The notes beneath the pieces are model-generated. The model saw only the letters and a program-made list of their open reading frames with translations, was not told where the DNA came from and made no database searches. The translations under genes and the position numbers were made by a program. Positions 23,801 through 36,316 of a stretch of 64,000 nucleotides of DNA are shown here, piece by piece; within the stretch, counting starts at the first letter, position 1, and every line of letters starts with the position of its first letter. This stretch comes from Anisakis pegreffii (lineage: Eukaryota; Nematoda; Chromadorea; Rhabditida; Anisakidae), in the NCBI GenBank assembly GCA_035041965.1, contig JAPYMA010000544.1, positions 124,001-188,000 of the forward strand, given 5' to 3'.

Positions 23801-26800
23801 GTATTCGTTAAGATTGTGAAAGAGCATTCGTCAACGCCAGTGAAATAGGGCAGTTATCGAAATGCTTGGATATGGTCGACGGTTTGGCAGTAATTTTATC
23901 CTTTTCATCATCTCAACAACAGCTTCCACTGCGAGTGAAACATTGGATTATGGCGTACATTAATCGTGATCCCAATCCTCCAATGCGACAGAAATTCGTA
24001 GCGAACGCAAAACTCGAAAAATGGGGAACGCTGAAACAATTTCTGACTTGCGCTGGTGAGTTTGTTGATTGTTCGAGTGTTCTCACTCACTTCAATATGC
24101 GCTCAATTTTTTTCCTGGAAATCAATTCAATGTCTAAGTTAATGAAGTCCTTCTCATTTAACTTAGATGGAAAACATCAATTTATTGCCTGTAATGAAGA
24201 GCATTTTGCTTGGAATATCTATTTTGACGACAATTTTAGGTGAACTGCCGATATCAACCACTCCTGTCCCTACCACAACTACACCATCAACGACAACTAA
24301 CAAATGCAGTGAACTTGCTCCATTGTTGAATTCACCTGTTCAAGGATCAGTTGCACCGATTGTATATGATATCAGATTAGGTGAATAAATCCGACTGAAT
24401 AGCACATTCCATCGTAAATTTGGTCTTCAAACGAAGATCATCTTCAGCCAACAGAGACTCATCATGACCACCCGATCATTCTGATCGCTCTCAATCGATC
24501 CATACATTTCATCACAGCATAAAGCAAGTCTCACAATCAGTAGAAATTTTGGTTTTGGGCCAAAATTTAACCCCGATCCATCTATCTTAGATTTCCTCCA
24601 CGAAAGTTGAACTGTCGGATCGAACGAGCGTCATGGGCGCCTTCCATTCTCAATTGAGAATCATTATATTCTCTAAATGTTCAGATTGTGCGAGCTGCTT
24701 CTCGGAATCAACTGAACCTCAAAAATATGCAAGCTGTATGACTATGGCCAACGGAGTAGACGCTATAGTGACGTCTTCGGTACAGAAGTCCGAAATTCCG
24801 ATGGAAGTGAGAAGATGGTTACATCGATATAAGTTGAATGATCCGTCACCACCGACTCGCGAGAACTTCATCAACCAGGCTCCTCTCGGCAAATGGGGAA
24901 CTCTTAAACAATTCATCGATTGCAGTGGTGATTGCTTGCGTTTGTCATTTAATCCCAACGCTTATTTTCATTCGGTTGTTTTGCTTCTCTTTTGATCATA
25001 TCACTTCAATCACTCACAACACAACTCAGTGACTGGCTGACGGTTGATGAGAACAAATCGTTTTTCCATAAGTGAGTATACTTTGTCGTGAATTTCCCGG
25101 CAAAAATAGTTTGTTTCCGGTTTTTGAAATACCTTAATATTGGGGTATGTAAGACACTTCGACATGTTCGTATTGTGACGATGAGTTTCATTAGTAACGA
25201 ACAATAACAAAGGAGAAAACAACAAACAGTAACTTGGAAACACCCCTACAGTAAACAAAACCAACGACAATTTCAATTAACTTAATTCGATGAAACAATT
25301 CCTCAAACAGAACTTGAGAATTGATATCTATTGAGAATTGATATCTGATACTAGATTATATGATCCCACAATAATAACAAAAATTGCACCAACGAGATTC
25401 ACTTGCATTCGACCTAGTGTGTAGTTGACGATGATTCTGTACGCCACAGTGAATCAAACTGACTAGTGAATTATTTGAATATGCTAGTATCCTTTGCGTT
25501 GTTGAATAATTGTGGCGGACGATTTTGAGGTATTCGATCAATATTATTAATAACAATTGCGTAGGTGAGTCTCGAACGACTCCAGAAAATATTACAGTAA
25601 CAACAAAGTATCAGTAACAAGTCTGAGGTGTTTCTTTTGTTTTCTGAATAATTTAAACATTCAGCCTGGAATGTTTTTTGCCCTTCTTTGACGCTCCAAC
25701 TTGATATATCATCTCAAACTTGGGTAATAAAATTACGTAATTAAATCAGTTAAGCTAAATACGCCAGTAATTAATTAGATAACATTCATATTAATGCAAG
25801 AGTAATTAATTAGATAACATTTATTAAGCACCATTCATATTCAATTAAATAACGTTGATAGAGAACCGTTCCATTCAGTACCGTTCACATATATTGATGA
25901 AACACATATTGGTTCTGAACATCCATATTGATCATCCATTTCAGAGAGAAACAATAACCTTCTATCAACTACGGTATTACACACATTTAATTTCGTCACA
26001 TAATGTTTAATGTAGCGTTCTATCGCGATATTCGCGACATTCTTGAACCAAAAGAAGACTTTCATTAGCAACTGATTGATTCGTTCGAAAGTTCTACTTG
26101 ATTGCTGGAATTAAGGATTGAGTGATTAATTGCTATTCTGATTCAAACTCACATATCTTTTAGCGAACATTAAGAATGAAGTTTCGCATGACATTTTAAA
26201 ATAACGGAAATAAATTCACGAGTTTGACTTATTATAGAGAAATCAACAACAACAACAACTACTACTACTACTACTACTACTGCTACTACTGCTAGTACAA
26301 CCGCATCTGACCGTTGCAAGACAGTTGTTGAGCAAGTTACGAGCAGACAAGGCGAACTACCACCTCTCTCTAAAGCAATACAGTCTGGTAAGTCATCGTT
26401 GACGTCCTGATTAAAACTCAGAAAATTCAAATTTCTCGTTATAATTGTTCATTGTGAAAAACTCGTTTATCGAAAATGTTGACAATAATTTCATGCTGTA
26501 ATTTTTACGCTCACATCGAATAAAACTGCATCCAAGAAGAATTCATGGAATTTCCCACCAGTTTCAATTGTGTTATGTTAGTTGAGATTACTGCCGTGAG
26601 AGTGACGTTAACGCTAACGTTTATTCTGTTTGATTTTGATTCGTTTTTGTATTACTTGGGAAGAAGGATGTTGAATGTCATCTCGTGTTCACTGATAATA
26701 TGATTGCTAAATTTCAGCTGGTAACTCATCGAAACTTCCATTGCATAAACTACTACTCATGGCGCTAGCGAATCGCATTCAAATCGCTCTCAATCATGCA

Positions 26801-26941
26801 CAACCAGGACACCTAGTACAAGCAGCGAAGGGCATTCTCGACGCAACGATCAGTGCAAATCCATATCTGAAAAATCAGCTTGAATCTATTCAGATCGGTC
26901 ATTGGGGTACTGTAGGCGATTTCCTGAATTGCCCTTCATAA
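14894..26941 (+). CDS. Secreted modular protein with seven Cys/LGxWGT repeats
   Basis: Fourteen exons fit together in frame: 14894-15041, 18413-18649, 19055-19222, 19525-19764, 20002-20115, 20401-20634, 21346-21438, 22212-22454, 23414-23608, 23813-24055, 24240-24380, 24685-24927, 26238-26387, 26718-26941. They encode about 890 residues, and every intron is phase 1. The start has a signal peptide (about residues 1-20). Each module is an exon pair. The short exon carries an optional linker, one Cys and a motif like PPIVYYLKEG. The long exon carries DC, a second Cys before a (M)ANGIDAIV-like segment, a P-P-x-R-x-x-F stretch, then LGKWGTLKxFLxC. Linkers of modules 5, 6 and 7 are Thr/Pro-rich, mucin-like. 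NAT sequons recur before LGxWGT. The last module lacks the first two Cys of its long exon. I do not recognise the family. It is probably extracellular; function is unknown. No transcript was available. Confidence 0.8.
15153..15186. repeat. 13-bp perfect hairpin at the RTE 3' end
   Basis: AATCTTACCTTGC (15153-15165) is the exact inverse of 15174-15186, with an eight-base loop between. It overlaps the RTE terminus and the end of the target duplication. It may be a real terminal structure or the chance product of a short CTTGC repeat tail. Confidence 0.7.
15760..16617 (-). pseudogene. RTE reverse transcriptase fragment
   Basis: This is the largest intact piece of the broken RTE ORF, about 285 residues. 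It begins in a segment reading KSPGHDKIKAEYLK and runs through LTNYRSITLL, the catalytic A motif FVDYRKAFDS, a GVRQGDTLSPKLF motif and the C motif LLFADDC. Upstream pieces at 16630-16986, 17206-17658 and 17839-18297 and downstream pieces at 15461-15730 and 15193-15414 are the rest of the same protein in other frames. It is pseudogenic because it is separated from endonuclease and C-terminus by stops. Confidence 0.88.
17206..18246 (-). pseudogene. RTE endonuclease fragments
   Basis: Two reverse-strand frames (17839 to about 18246, and 17206-17658) carry the N-terminal endonuclease: VATHNTRTMS, then ADVIGISETR, then VDFNAKVG and NQIDYVLL. A frame break separates them. The region upstream of the endonuclease is Arg/Pro-rich, as in other RTE elements. 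The expected SDH catalytic motif near the end of the domain is not visible. Confidence 0.8.
20555..21295 (+). repeat. Segmental duplication, source copy (module 3 exon end plus intron)
   Basis: The 3' half of the long exon of module 3 and the following intron are repeated at about 22670-23413, including distinctive stretches such as GAAGGCGACGTTGATACC. Similarity runs up to the splice acceptor before module 5 in the second copy. Confidence 0.85.
21630..21944 (-). mobile_element. Short internally deleted RTE fragment
   Basis: This 315-bp piece matches the 3' part of the RTE copy at 15157-18246, joined across a deletion of roughly 150-200 bp. It lies antisense in an intron of the modular secreted gene. 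Perfect 12-base target duplications (ATGATAGCGAAT) flank it at 21618-21629 and 21945-21956, so it inserted by retrotransposition. Confidence 0.9.
22550..23413 (+). pseudogene. Dead exon copies of the LGxWGT modules inside an intron
   Basis: Bases 22553-22655 copy the end of the module 5 long exon plus its intron start (24010-24122); the conserved TGG of the WGT motif has become TAG. Immediately after, 22665-22760 copies the end of the module 3 long exon, and the copy continues through its intron to 23413. The join of two different module tails marks a recombination breakpoint. Neither copy is part of the open gene model. Confidence 0.8.
24928..26237. other. Long intron of the modular secreted gene
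   Basis: This 1.3-kb intron separates modules 6 and 7. It contains a near-direct repeat based on AATTAATTAGATAACATT (about 25770 and 25805) and, on the reverse strand near 25715, a short motif (TTACCCAAGTTTGAG) also seen in the BEL LTR. I see no coding exon. Confidence 0.5.
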
Positions 26942-28491
26942 ACATTTCTCATTTACGTCCGTCACGATAATCCGGTGATGTCAGTCTGATACACACGATC
27001 GATTATTTTGATATGTATTGATAAAGTGTTTCATATGAAGAACGACTGTAATTAAAACAAAAAACATTTCTTTATTATTATTATTATTGTTTCCTGGACA
27101 AAATCTTGTGACGTAGAGCTGATTCGGACACGGATATACTATTTTGCAATAAGACGCTAGAGACGTTAACTATTTTTTCGAAGTGATCGTTAAATGACTC
27201 ATCGATAGATGTTCTGTAATATAATACGATAGAAGTCGGTACATCAGTGAAAACTGCTCTTATTGCTGGCACTGATGAGCAGTTCTTGAATTACTTAAAA
27301 ATTCATGCGATCCTCATAAGATGTATCATCTGCTGGAATTTTTTCTCTTAATTAAAACAATTGAAACAATCATAGAGTACGACTGATCATATTCAAAGTA
27401 CTATGTCAACGTCGTCCACAACATATGTGCCTTTCTGATAGCTGAGATTTCTTTCTATCAGATGGTGATAAGAAATGAACATTTCACCAGAGAAAGCTGA
27501 CAAAGAAAGGTTACAAACTTCCCCTCGCCCTCCGAGTCGAGCTATATATCTTCATGCAGAGGTTTTGTAGCCGATCGTAGATATGATTAAATTTTAGCAG
27601 GTTACGAAGGGACATGAGATACGGAGGATGAATGTTCTAAATGATTGTCCGGCGGCGGTGCGGTGGTCTGGTGAATAGTGCACTAGGTCCCAACCTGCTA
27701 ACCATCTTACCCTCACCCCACCTCCCCCTCCCCCTTCCTCCCCCTCCCAACTGGTTGAACTGGAAAGGTGTCATGCACCCTCAACCGTGCTGAATCCTTG
27801 AATCTTTTGCACAATTCTTTTGAAGACGGTGCGAGAAGGAAAATGCACTCAAATGAATGTACTATGCAATTAGGTCGTTCTTTCTTGTTTATACGTTCAC
27901 TTTTTACTATCTGATGTGACCGCATAGATGTTTTTACTGACTGTGATTTACATTCGCGATCACATTCAAGGCAGACAGTGATAATTTTGACAGTTTATCA
28001 TCTGACTGAAACAACACTGATATAAAACAAAAGCGGTGTTATGCAGGAAAATGAAAACAATAAACGATAAAACAACATTCCTTATAACAAACAATTGCGA
28101 TGCTGAGATACGTGTACAAAGTGATCATCCTATGATAAAAGAATTCTGTGATGAGGTACAACGATGCAAATCAATGAAACAATCGAAATTTCATAATGAT
28201 TATGATTGAGGCGAATTTTCTGCTGACGGTTGGTTCATTTTTGATCTGAGTCAAATTCAAAATATTTTTGATTTAATCGAGCAATTTTCCATATTGGAGC
28301 AACTAAGCACTATCCATCAAAAATCTTTGGACTCTGTTAGAACAATCGTGATATCCAGATTAGTTTTATACATTACGATTAAATTCGTCCTCGAATCGCT
28401 AATTTTAAGCATTCAGAAACAGCAATTTCTTCTCATAATTAGCCGTTGCATAAAGTCAAATCATGACGATGTACTGCAGAATTCAGCATCA
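26942..28491. other. Intergenic region between convergent genes
   Basis: This lies between the stop of the modular secreted gene and the stop of the reverse-strand DHHC gene, so both 3' UTRs fall here. AATTAAAA-like and TTATTATT tracts follow the first stop. A C-rich run at 27705-27755 is low complexity. I see no gene. Confidence 0.5.
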
Positions 28492-30975
28492 TTAAACACT
28501 TGTTTTAACGCTGACTGCATTATACTTAACTCCAGTTGCTGCAATCGTGTAACGAATCGGAAAATGCATTCCATCATTAACGTGTGTTTCAACCGGAAAT
28601 AGCCACAAGCCCCAGCCGAACGCTGCACGCAAATTGCGATACGTTCCCATATTATAATCTGCCTTTGGATCCCCACTGAAAACGCAGAATTATTTCAAGC
28701 GAAATTGACTGAATTTGACAAGAGATGAAGATCGAAATTATCGGTTTGAGAGGGCACTCACTGTTAACAATAAGACAACTGAAATCAAAATCAATTCAAG
28801 TTTATCGACTTGACAATTCTGGAGTGAAGAATATTATCAACGAAAATTTCACGTGATGAAAGATATATCTCGAATGTATTTGTGGCAGCAAATGCTTTCT
28901 CGTCCGAATCAAACGATAAATTGAATAATGAATTTCAAAATAACGAAGAAAGATCTTGCAGCTGTCCAATTCACACGTAATTTTATGATGAAATTTGCAA
29001 CCTCATGAAAATGGGAAATTCCCCATCGCTGTCAAATTCCGGCCATATGCCTACGACTAATATTGAATTCTATCGCAGTCCGCGCATGAAGGGAACTTCG
29101 GAACGAATAATGATGTATTCGTATGATAAATTATGACAGCTGACCGTATATTAGGTGGTTTGGCTTGTTCGCATGTTGTTTCGTTGAGTGATGCCAGCTT
29201 GAAGTGATAGATGAGAAGTTGACCAAGTGGATAATACGAAAACACCATACACAATATAACGGCTGCACTAACAAGAATGAAATGCGGCAATCCATCCAAC
29301 CAACGTTGTCGTACAAAATACCGAACGATGCACTCGGCGCTTGTTAATACACACCTCAAATTGATCAGATGCAATTTTCGCATACAAATTCAGGATCTGA
29401 ACAACAAAAGAATAATTTCGAAAAAGTTTTCGGATTATTAGAACAATTCTCTTAACTTTAACTCACTCCTATCAAAAATTGTTTTAATTGATTCAATTGA
29501 ACCGAATTATTTTGGGTTTGATTCACACTGAGAATAGATATGTTGGTTCTAGACTATTCAAAACGTTTATACGAGTTGATTTTCGGGACCAGAGAAAACG
29601 GCTAACAATTGGAGTCGGTAAACGAAGTGCGGAAATCAGAGAAGTGAACAATTGAAAATGAAAGCACTTGAACAAACCATGCGATCAGAACACAACTGTA
29701 GAAGAGATAAAGCACGAAAAATTTATAGTTAGCGTACGATACACACTTGTTGATCCATGGGCAGTGGTGATCATACTTGACCACACATGCACCACACGAC
29801 ATACAGTGATGACAGCGATCTGGCTTTATCAATCCGCACATATAACAGTATCTGTGAAATGCATGAAATGCATCAACAAACTCGATACTGTGCACCTACT
29901 TCATACGCCACTGAATTCCATGCAACTAACCGGGAAAGTGGTTTATTTTAAGTGCGAAACTCGTCATTAGGAATTCAGGCAAGAGGTCTCTCAAATATTT
30001 CACGTTCTCTACAAATTTTTGCAGTTTTTTTTCAGAATAAAATGTAATGATTTTGAACTGAGCTGATAATGTTCTGTTAAATTCATTTTGAACTGATAAT
30101 GTTCCAATGAGTTAAGTTCATATTTGCACGCACATAATATTCCAATTCTCATCAAAAAGAGGATGAAACCTAAGCCAGTCTGTTCTGACTATTTGAAATA
30201 CTATAAAATCAACGACTACAATCTGATCATTTTTTGAAAAAATTTTCTCACAGAGTTCCAAACGCTAAGAGCATTCACCTCAATCGATTGGATGTATCGA
30301 CTTCAACAAATGTAAGTCCTTTCAATTTTGCATACTCCTCAAGAATTACGAATTGTTTGCGAACTTGTTCAGCGTTCGACGCATCTGGTGAATATCGACC
30401 GTTAACGCACGGTGTGTTCCGCTTCAACGCTTTATCCGTTTCTTCATCCACCTTTTAAAAAATTTCCATTTTATTTCTGTCACAGTGATAATCATTTGCT
30501 CAACCTTTTTGCATCACTGAATTGCGTTGAACATTCATTCTGGACTTCCATCTCTCAACAATGTGCCAATAAGCAAAGGCATATACCATTTCTTGACGCA
30601 AAAGCTTTTCAAAGTGAATCACGTAAAAATTCACAGCAGCTAAAACTCGAGCTATAACAGCTCAGTTACCTTAACTCTAACGCATGGTATGAGAATATAA
30701 TTCGCAAAATATGTGTTAGATGTGACAAGCAATTCGTAAGAATGTACACAGCGATATGCAAATCTGACGTAAACAACCGAATGTGAGAATAAAGAGATGG
30801 CAATATGAAACTAACATAATAGTTTTTTGGAACGCGAGCAGTTGGTGTGATGATCGACTGTACCAACGACCACATCAACATAATGAGTATAAGGTGGAAT
30901 ATAACCAGGTAAAGTGTTGCCTGGATACTGTTGGTTAGAAGTTGAAATATTACAACAAACACATAAATAAAATAG
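28492..30975 (-). CDS. DHHC-type protein S-acyltransferase (ZDHHC2/15/20-like)
   Basis: Reverse-strand exons that join in frame, 5' to 3': 30975-30816, 30451-30279, 29851-29624, 29354-29145, 28675-28492. The first carries two membrane segments ending in IITPTARVPKNYY. The second is a cytosolic linker (QVRKQFVILEEYAKLKG). The third has the Cys-rich domain (YCYMCGLIKPDRCHHC, then YDHHCPWINKC) and TM3. The fourth carries TM4 and a region like LNETTCEQAKPP. The last has NLRAAFG and FPVETHVNDG, as in the ZDHHC2/15/20 group. DHHC enzymes attach palmitate to cysteines of membrane proteins. The DHHC cysteine is present. The N-terminal exon is not certain: the frame stays open upstream to about 31085, and a possible extra exon lies near 31315-31411. 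The donor at 29624 is the weakest junction. Confidence 0.85.
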
Positions 30976-31908
30976 CTGAAATTCATAATGATAGAATTGA
31001 CTGTAGAGAATTGTCGGTAAACATAGTCCAGTTTTCTGTAGATAAGATTGGCAATCAGAATGCAGTGATATGAGAGCCAACTGAGTATTTCACTTTAGTT
31101 TCATTGAATAAATGAATGAATTTAATGAAGACTTCTCGACATGACGTCAAAATTATCGGTTTTGTAATCTTAACGAGCAAGGTTTTCACAATAAAGCATA
31201 CTCCCTTCATGAGCAGGGATCCTGAGGAAATTAGGAAATCCTCCTTTCAGAATTAGAAAATTAAAATCTTCAAAAAAACTGACGTGTAAAGCATCAGAAT
31301 GATTTGCGTGACCAATAATGCGTTCAGCGCAATATTCAAGAGAAATCCGCGAAATGGATGCTCTTTGCGGTATTCCCGCACGAATATGTATATTTTTGAA
31401 TACCATGACATTTTCTGGGATGCTTATTTCATTGACTATATTGCGATTTTAATGATCCCACTGAAAATGAAACTTCAAAAGTTGATTCACTACAAAATAG
31501 CGCTCACGGAGCGATGAGAGGACTGTTGCGGTCATTTATGAGTCTATCATTGGATGAGTGCTAAATATTGCTCATTCTGAAGAATTCTGGGCTTCTGTGT
31601 GGCAAACATCAAACGACTGGAAATATTCACTTGATGTGAAACGGTTGACATTGTGTTGGTCAACCATTCAACCGGATCAGTTTTAATGATTCGAACAGTG
31701 GTGTGCAACATGTTTTGGCTCGAATGATGCACTGAACGGTCAAAAATACGCTTATCATGTTTCCCTTTTGGCTTTGTTGATAACTGACTAATTTTTTTTT
31801 GAAATAACTGTTTACTGCCAACCACAGCGGTGCAGATAAACTCGTAGTGAGTCATCGATACTACGCTGCTCAGCCACCTCTACCATGTTGAACGCCGACT
31901 GCACCTTG

Positions 31909-32627
31909 CACACCTCACGTCCAAAACTCTCCTGTTAGATACTCGAAACCGACTAACCGTTCGGCACCGCCTGAAACGTGTCGTAATGATTAATATTAGA
32001 TCAGAAATCGAGGCGATGCTTCAATATGCAAAAGTTCTCCACTTTTACATATCAACTTCCATGCCGTGATGGTTCGGAATTTGTTTACGATGAAAGGAGA
32101 TAATAAAAATCGGTTTTCAAACTTATTCTTGCCCCTACTCATTTTAAGGTATCTTTCAAGAAATCCAATCGTTGCATTTATCTTTTACCTAACTCATTTA
32201 GCCAGTTTTTTTGATGCAGTGGTGATGCACGTCGCTTTCATGTTTTTAGGTTACGGTAGCTTTGGCGAAACATCGACCCCTGGAATTTTTCAATAAGGTG
32301 TGTGGTGGAGTCGCCACATGGTTTTTCTGGGTTCTACCAAATCCAGGGCTCGAAAGTTTTTCTTAACCAGTCAGTGGTCTTGTTCAGTGCTCATGCCCTT
32401 GTCGCAAGCTCATTCCTCAACTTTATGAAATCGAAAAATTGAGTGATTCAACCAGAACTGTTGTTATCATTTGGGATTTTGCTCCATTGATCAGCTGAAA
32501 AGGTGCATAATTTGTTCTAAGCCATTAATTGGGAAACGGGGAAAAAACAAGAAGGAAAGCAGAAAAGAATTGTGCTTAACAAAAACTGAAGTGAATGCTT
32601 TTCATTCATGTATGGCCCCTTGCAATG
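31909..32627 (+). repeat. Dispersed 0.7-kb repeat, copy 2
   Basis: This matches 7647-8363 in the same orientation. It has no long ORF. Upstream sequence (CACCTCACGTCC) also resembles the bases between the LTR end and copy 1, so both copies probably share the same left boundary. Confidence 0.85.
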
Positions 32628-33859
32628 AAACATCATGTGGAATATGGTAAATGGAATGGAAAATATGATATACGGACAAATTAGAGTGCACAGTAAATGC
32701 AATGATATTATTAATGACAATGTGATGAAATGAAGCTAAATGAAACGAAAAGAAATGTTACTCGATAAAATATAAGATTTCATCTTCCCACATCCATACA
32801 GAATTGAAGAGTGTTTTCGATTTGTTTTCGTGCTGTCGTCTTCTTTGCAATCCATTTGTCTTCGTGCATTGAAAGGTCAGTGCAGAGTCGTAATCGTCTT
32901 AATCATAATCATTAAACGATGTGATGCACCAAACAAAAAGCAGTTTGATACTCACAATTCGCTCTGTTTACACAGTACCTTATCACTTAACACTCGATGC
33001 AATCTAACGATAATGATTGACTGATAATGGGCAAACAAACGCACGCACACACACACAGAGTCTCTTTCACAAGGCACATACGAGATTCATATTCCTCTCT
33101 GCCTCGTAAACTTTCAATGACGCTAATAGATTTGATCATTTCACAAACCCCTTCACTTCATATCAATGAAATAAAATATAATGTTTGCTTTTGATGGTTT
33201 ATACGAGAACAGTAACATTACTGCCGTTTTGATGAGTGTGAAACTGAATGAGTTTATGCTGACTATGAGAATATGGTGAGTGTTTTTGCATTTGTGATGC
33301 ACACATTATGTAAATAATAAATGATATGATACGATGAAGCGTTCTTGAGGAATAATTACTTCAGTGTTCATATTGAAATGTCACTTTGCTCATGAATTCA
33401 TCACACAAGAGCAGCAAGAACAATGACTTTTTGTTGGCTCATTGGATGAGAACAACGAATCATTAAAGCTACACGAAAGCACTGTAAGCTGAGACTGATT
33501 CGTCAGGAGATATACAGTGAGATTAACCGTCGAATGAAAAGTCATTTTGCATTAACATATACTCTCTGTTTGAAGTTGAATAGCTAGCTATAAGAAGCAA
33601 ATGACATCAAATTAAGCAAGTAGGATGGTCGTGAAGGATAAGATGGAAAGTGCGGAAACGGAATAACAACAAACTGGTGCTAAACAGCTAGATATCTCGT
33701 AATGAAAGCCACAAAGCGGTAAAGCAGAAACCACAATTTGGTTTGCATAATGAGACCTAAGTTACCATTCATTGAAACTGGCATGACAGTTTAAGTAATG
33801 AACGATATTCAATCACTACATGCATGATCCAGTTCGTCATTGATTTGATTAGTCAGCAG

Positions 33860-34018
33860 TATTCAAAGTAATGAAAGTTTGTTCAATTTTCATTGATTCC
33901 CTTCGGAAGTACGCAAAATTCTGTGCTCCGCTGATATTCCGTATACTGGACTAATCAACTGTTCAAAAGATATTTAACGAGATATTTATGCGTTCATTAA
34001 GTCATTTCACTCAAGACA
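33860..34018 (+). repeat. Direct repeat, copy 1 (pair with 35484-35640)
   Basis: Both copies share blocks such as TTGATTCCCTTCGGAA and AATCAACTGTTCAA. They are about 1.6 kb apart, in the same orientation. No ORF is visible. Confidence 0.75.
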
Positions 34019-35483
34019 CATGATTTTCTACGACAGAATGAGGAGTTAGCATTCTCGAAAAGCGCGCAGTAACTTAGCTCAGTAGTGGGTCACCGAAACG
34101 CTTCTTGAAATGTGATGACAGCGTGTTACTATAATGAAGTTTGAAAATTTGCGAAGCTAGTATTTTACTTGAAACAAATAATCGACTTGAAAACAAGAAC
34201 ATAAATCAACAACCGTCACCACAACGGGACCAGCCATACAAGCGACCAAAAACAACTGATGATCTGGAAGACTTTGACAAGAGTGAATCGATGACAACAT
34301 TTATCAGCAATGGTCACTGATAGCGCGTATTTATCAGCACAGGTGATGTGTGCTTATCGGTAATTTCGCAAGGATATAACAGAAATGATCGTCACTCTTA
34401 CTGCTTTCAATTATCAATGCATTATTGTTCGCATTATACCGCATCATTTATTGCGTTAAAAGTTAAAGCTCTGTATAACCAACGTCGATTGATCAAAAAC
34501 GGTTAATGTTTGACGTATTTAGAGAGGATGTTCCAAATACGAACTAATTGGTACAATCGGCGGCTCAAAATCTACGAGTGAAATGGGGAAACAGTTAAAG
34601 GAAATTGTTGTGAAAAAATTCCTGTCTATCCGGATCACCGTTGTCGTCAGCACATCAAAGTTATCCATCTGGACCGTAGCTAGATCGTTTAATAAGACTG
34701 GTGGGTTGACGAGATTTTCAGTATGTTGTTTTCAGATCAGACTTGAAGAATTTCAGATCAAATGGTCGTTTGAAAGAATACGATTTGTGCTTCAATTTCA
34801 TCACAAATTCACATGGCAGTTCGAAAATCAAACACTTCAAAAATCAAAATCAAACACTGAATCACTTCATGCCTTTCTCGTTTCTCTGTTCTCATGTTCA
34901 CATCCATATTCAGAGCATTAATTTGATGCTTTAAATTATTTTCTCTGATGTATTCCATGGCGATTAATACATTAAAAACGAGAAGAAGCTTAACGCGTTT
35001 GATGTCACGTTACAACCATTCATATGTTATTAACGTGCAGTAACGCTCGAGTGGTAGCAATAATGGTATACGGTAGGTTTTGAACCAATCAGCTACGAGA
35101 AGCCATCTGGTGTTGCGGCGTCTATGGTGGTAGTCGCAAATAATATCCCATTAAACATCAATACTAACTCTGTTCATTCCATTACTTTCATTCATTGGCT
35201 CATCGTCAATATAAATTTTTTCAAAGAATGTTTTAGATCTTGAATGTTTTAATGTTTTAGATCAAGATCTTGAGCAATTGTTGAAATTATCTCATAATTC
35301 TATGATCAATTCAGGTAATTTTGATTTTATCAACTAGTTATGTCACAATCGATTAAGTCGCCGTCTTACAGCCCCGGAGCAGGTTTCCAACATCTGAAAT
35401 TATTTACATAATCCAATGCTCTCCAACCCGTATATTTGTTGTACACACCTATAACATTTCCATTTGCAAGAAATTCCCATGAA

Positions 35484-35640
35484 TATTCAAAGGAATAAGA
35501 TTTTGTTCAGTTTTTATTGATTCCCTTCGGAAATAAGCAAAATTCTGTGCCCCACTAATATTCCATATACTGGACCAATCAACTGTTCAAGGGATATTTA
35601 ACAAGATATTTATGCGTCCATCAAGTCGTTTTACTCAAAA
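35484..35640 (+). repeat. Direct repeat, copy 2 (pair with 33860-34018)
   Basis: Matches 33860-34018 with scattered substitutions. The ends are approximate. Confidence 0.75.
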
Positions 35641-36316
35641 CAACGCCACCTTTTGAAACCTGTTCATATCATCCCATAACTAGTTGATTAGTGGTCTATG
35701 AATACTTCTAAATTCGTAATAGTTTTTAATATCATGAAATATTTCTAAACCATAGTATTCTTTCGTAATATCCATTTCGTAATATTTCCTAATATTCTGA
35801 AGATGTCCTAATATCTAGTATCCACGATAATGATTTAGTAAGACTAACAAAAGACTAAATTCATCAATACCAATTGTTCATTCAGCCGAATATATAAAAT
35901 GTTTTTCAGTTGATTGAATTAATATATAGAATGAAGTTTTTACTTGTCAACCTACCAAGTCATCAATAAACACCTAACCATCCCTATATATTGAATATCG
36001 GCTACAGATTATATTCAGAAACAGAATAGATGCGAAACGAGTGAATTTATGTGTTATACACATTCAATTTATACATCCTTGCGGTCACTGTTAATGATAT
36101 GATATCGCATATGCTCCTGGGAAGAATCGAATGAAGAGGAACGAATCCGAATGCAATCGAAATTGAACAAGCAGTGAATATTGCATATTGTATGAGCATG
36201 AAAATGCTTATAAAGGAAAAGCATGAATGTGTATACACATCACATATAGAAGAGTACCGCAAACGTTTTGGAATGAACGAATTGAAATGACACCAACAAG
36301 CAACGATAGAGAGAGG

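Noticed and set aside
27705..27755. C-rich block that could be regulatory
   Set aside because: Low-complexity CCCCTCC repeats only, with no paired feature.
34070..34115. tRNA-like sequence (TTAGCTCAGTAGTGG) resembling a D-arm
   Set aside because: No matching T-arm, anticodon arm or acceptor stem could be placed around it.
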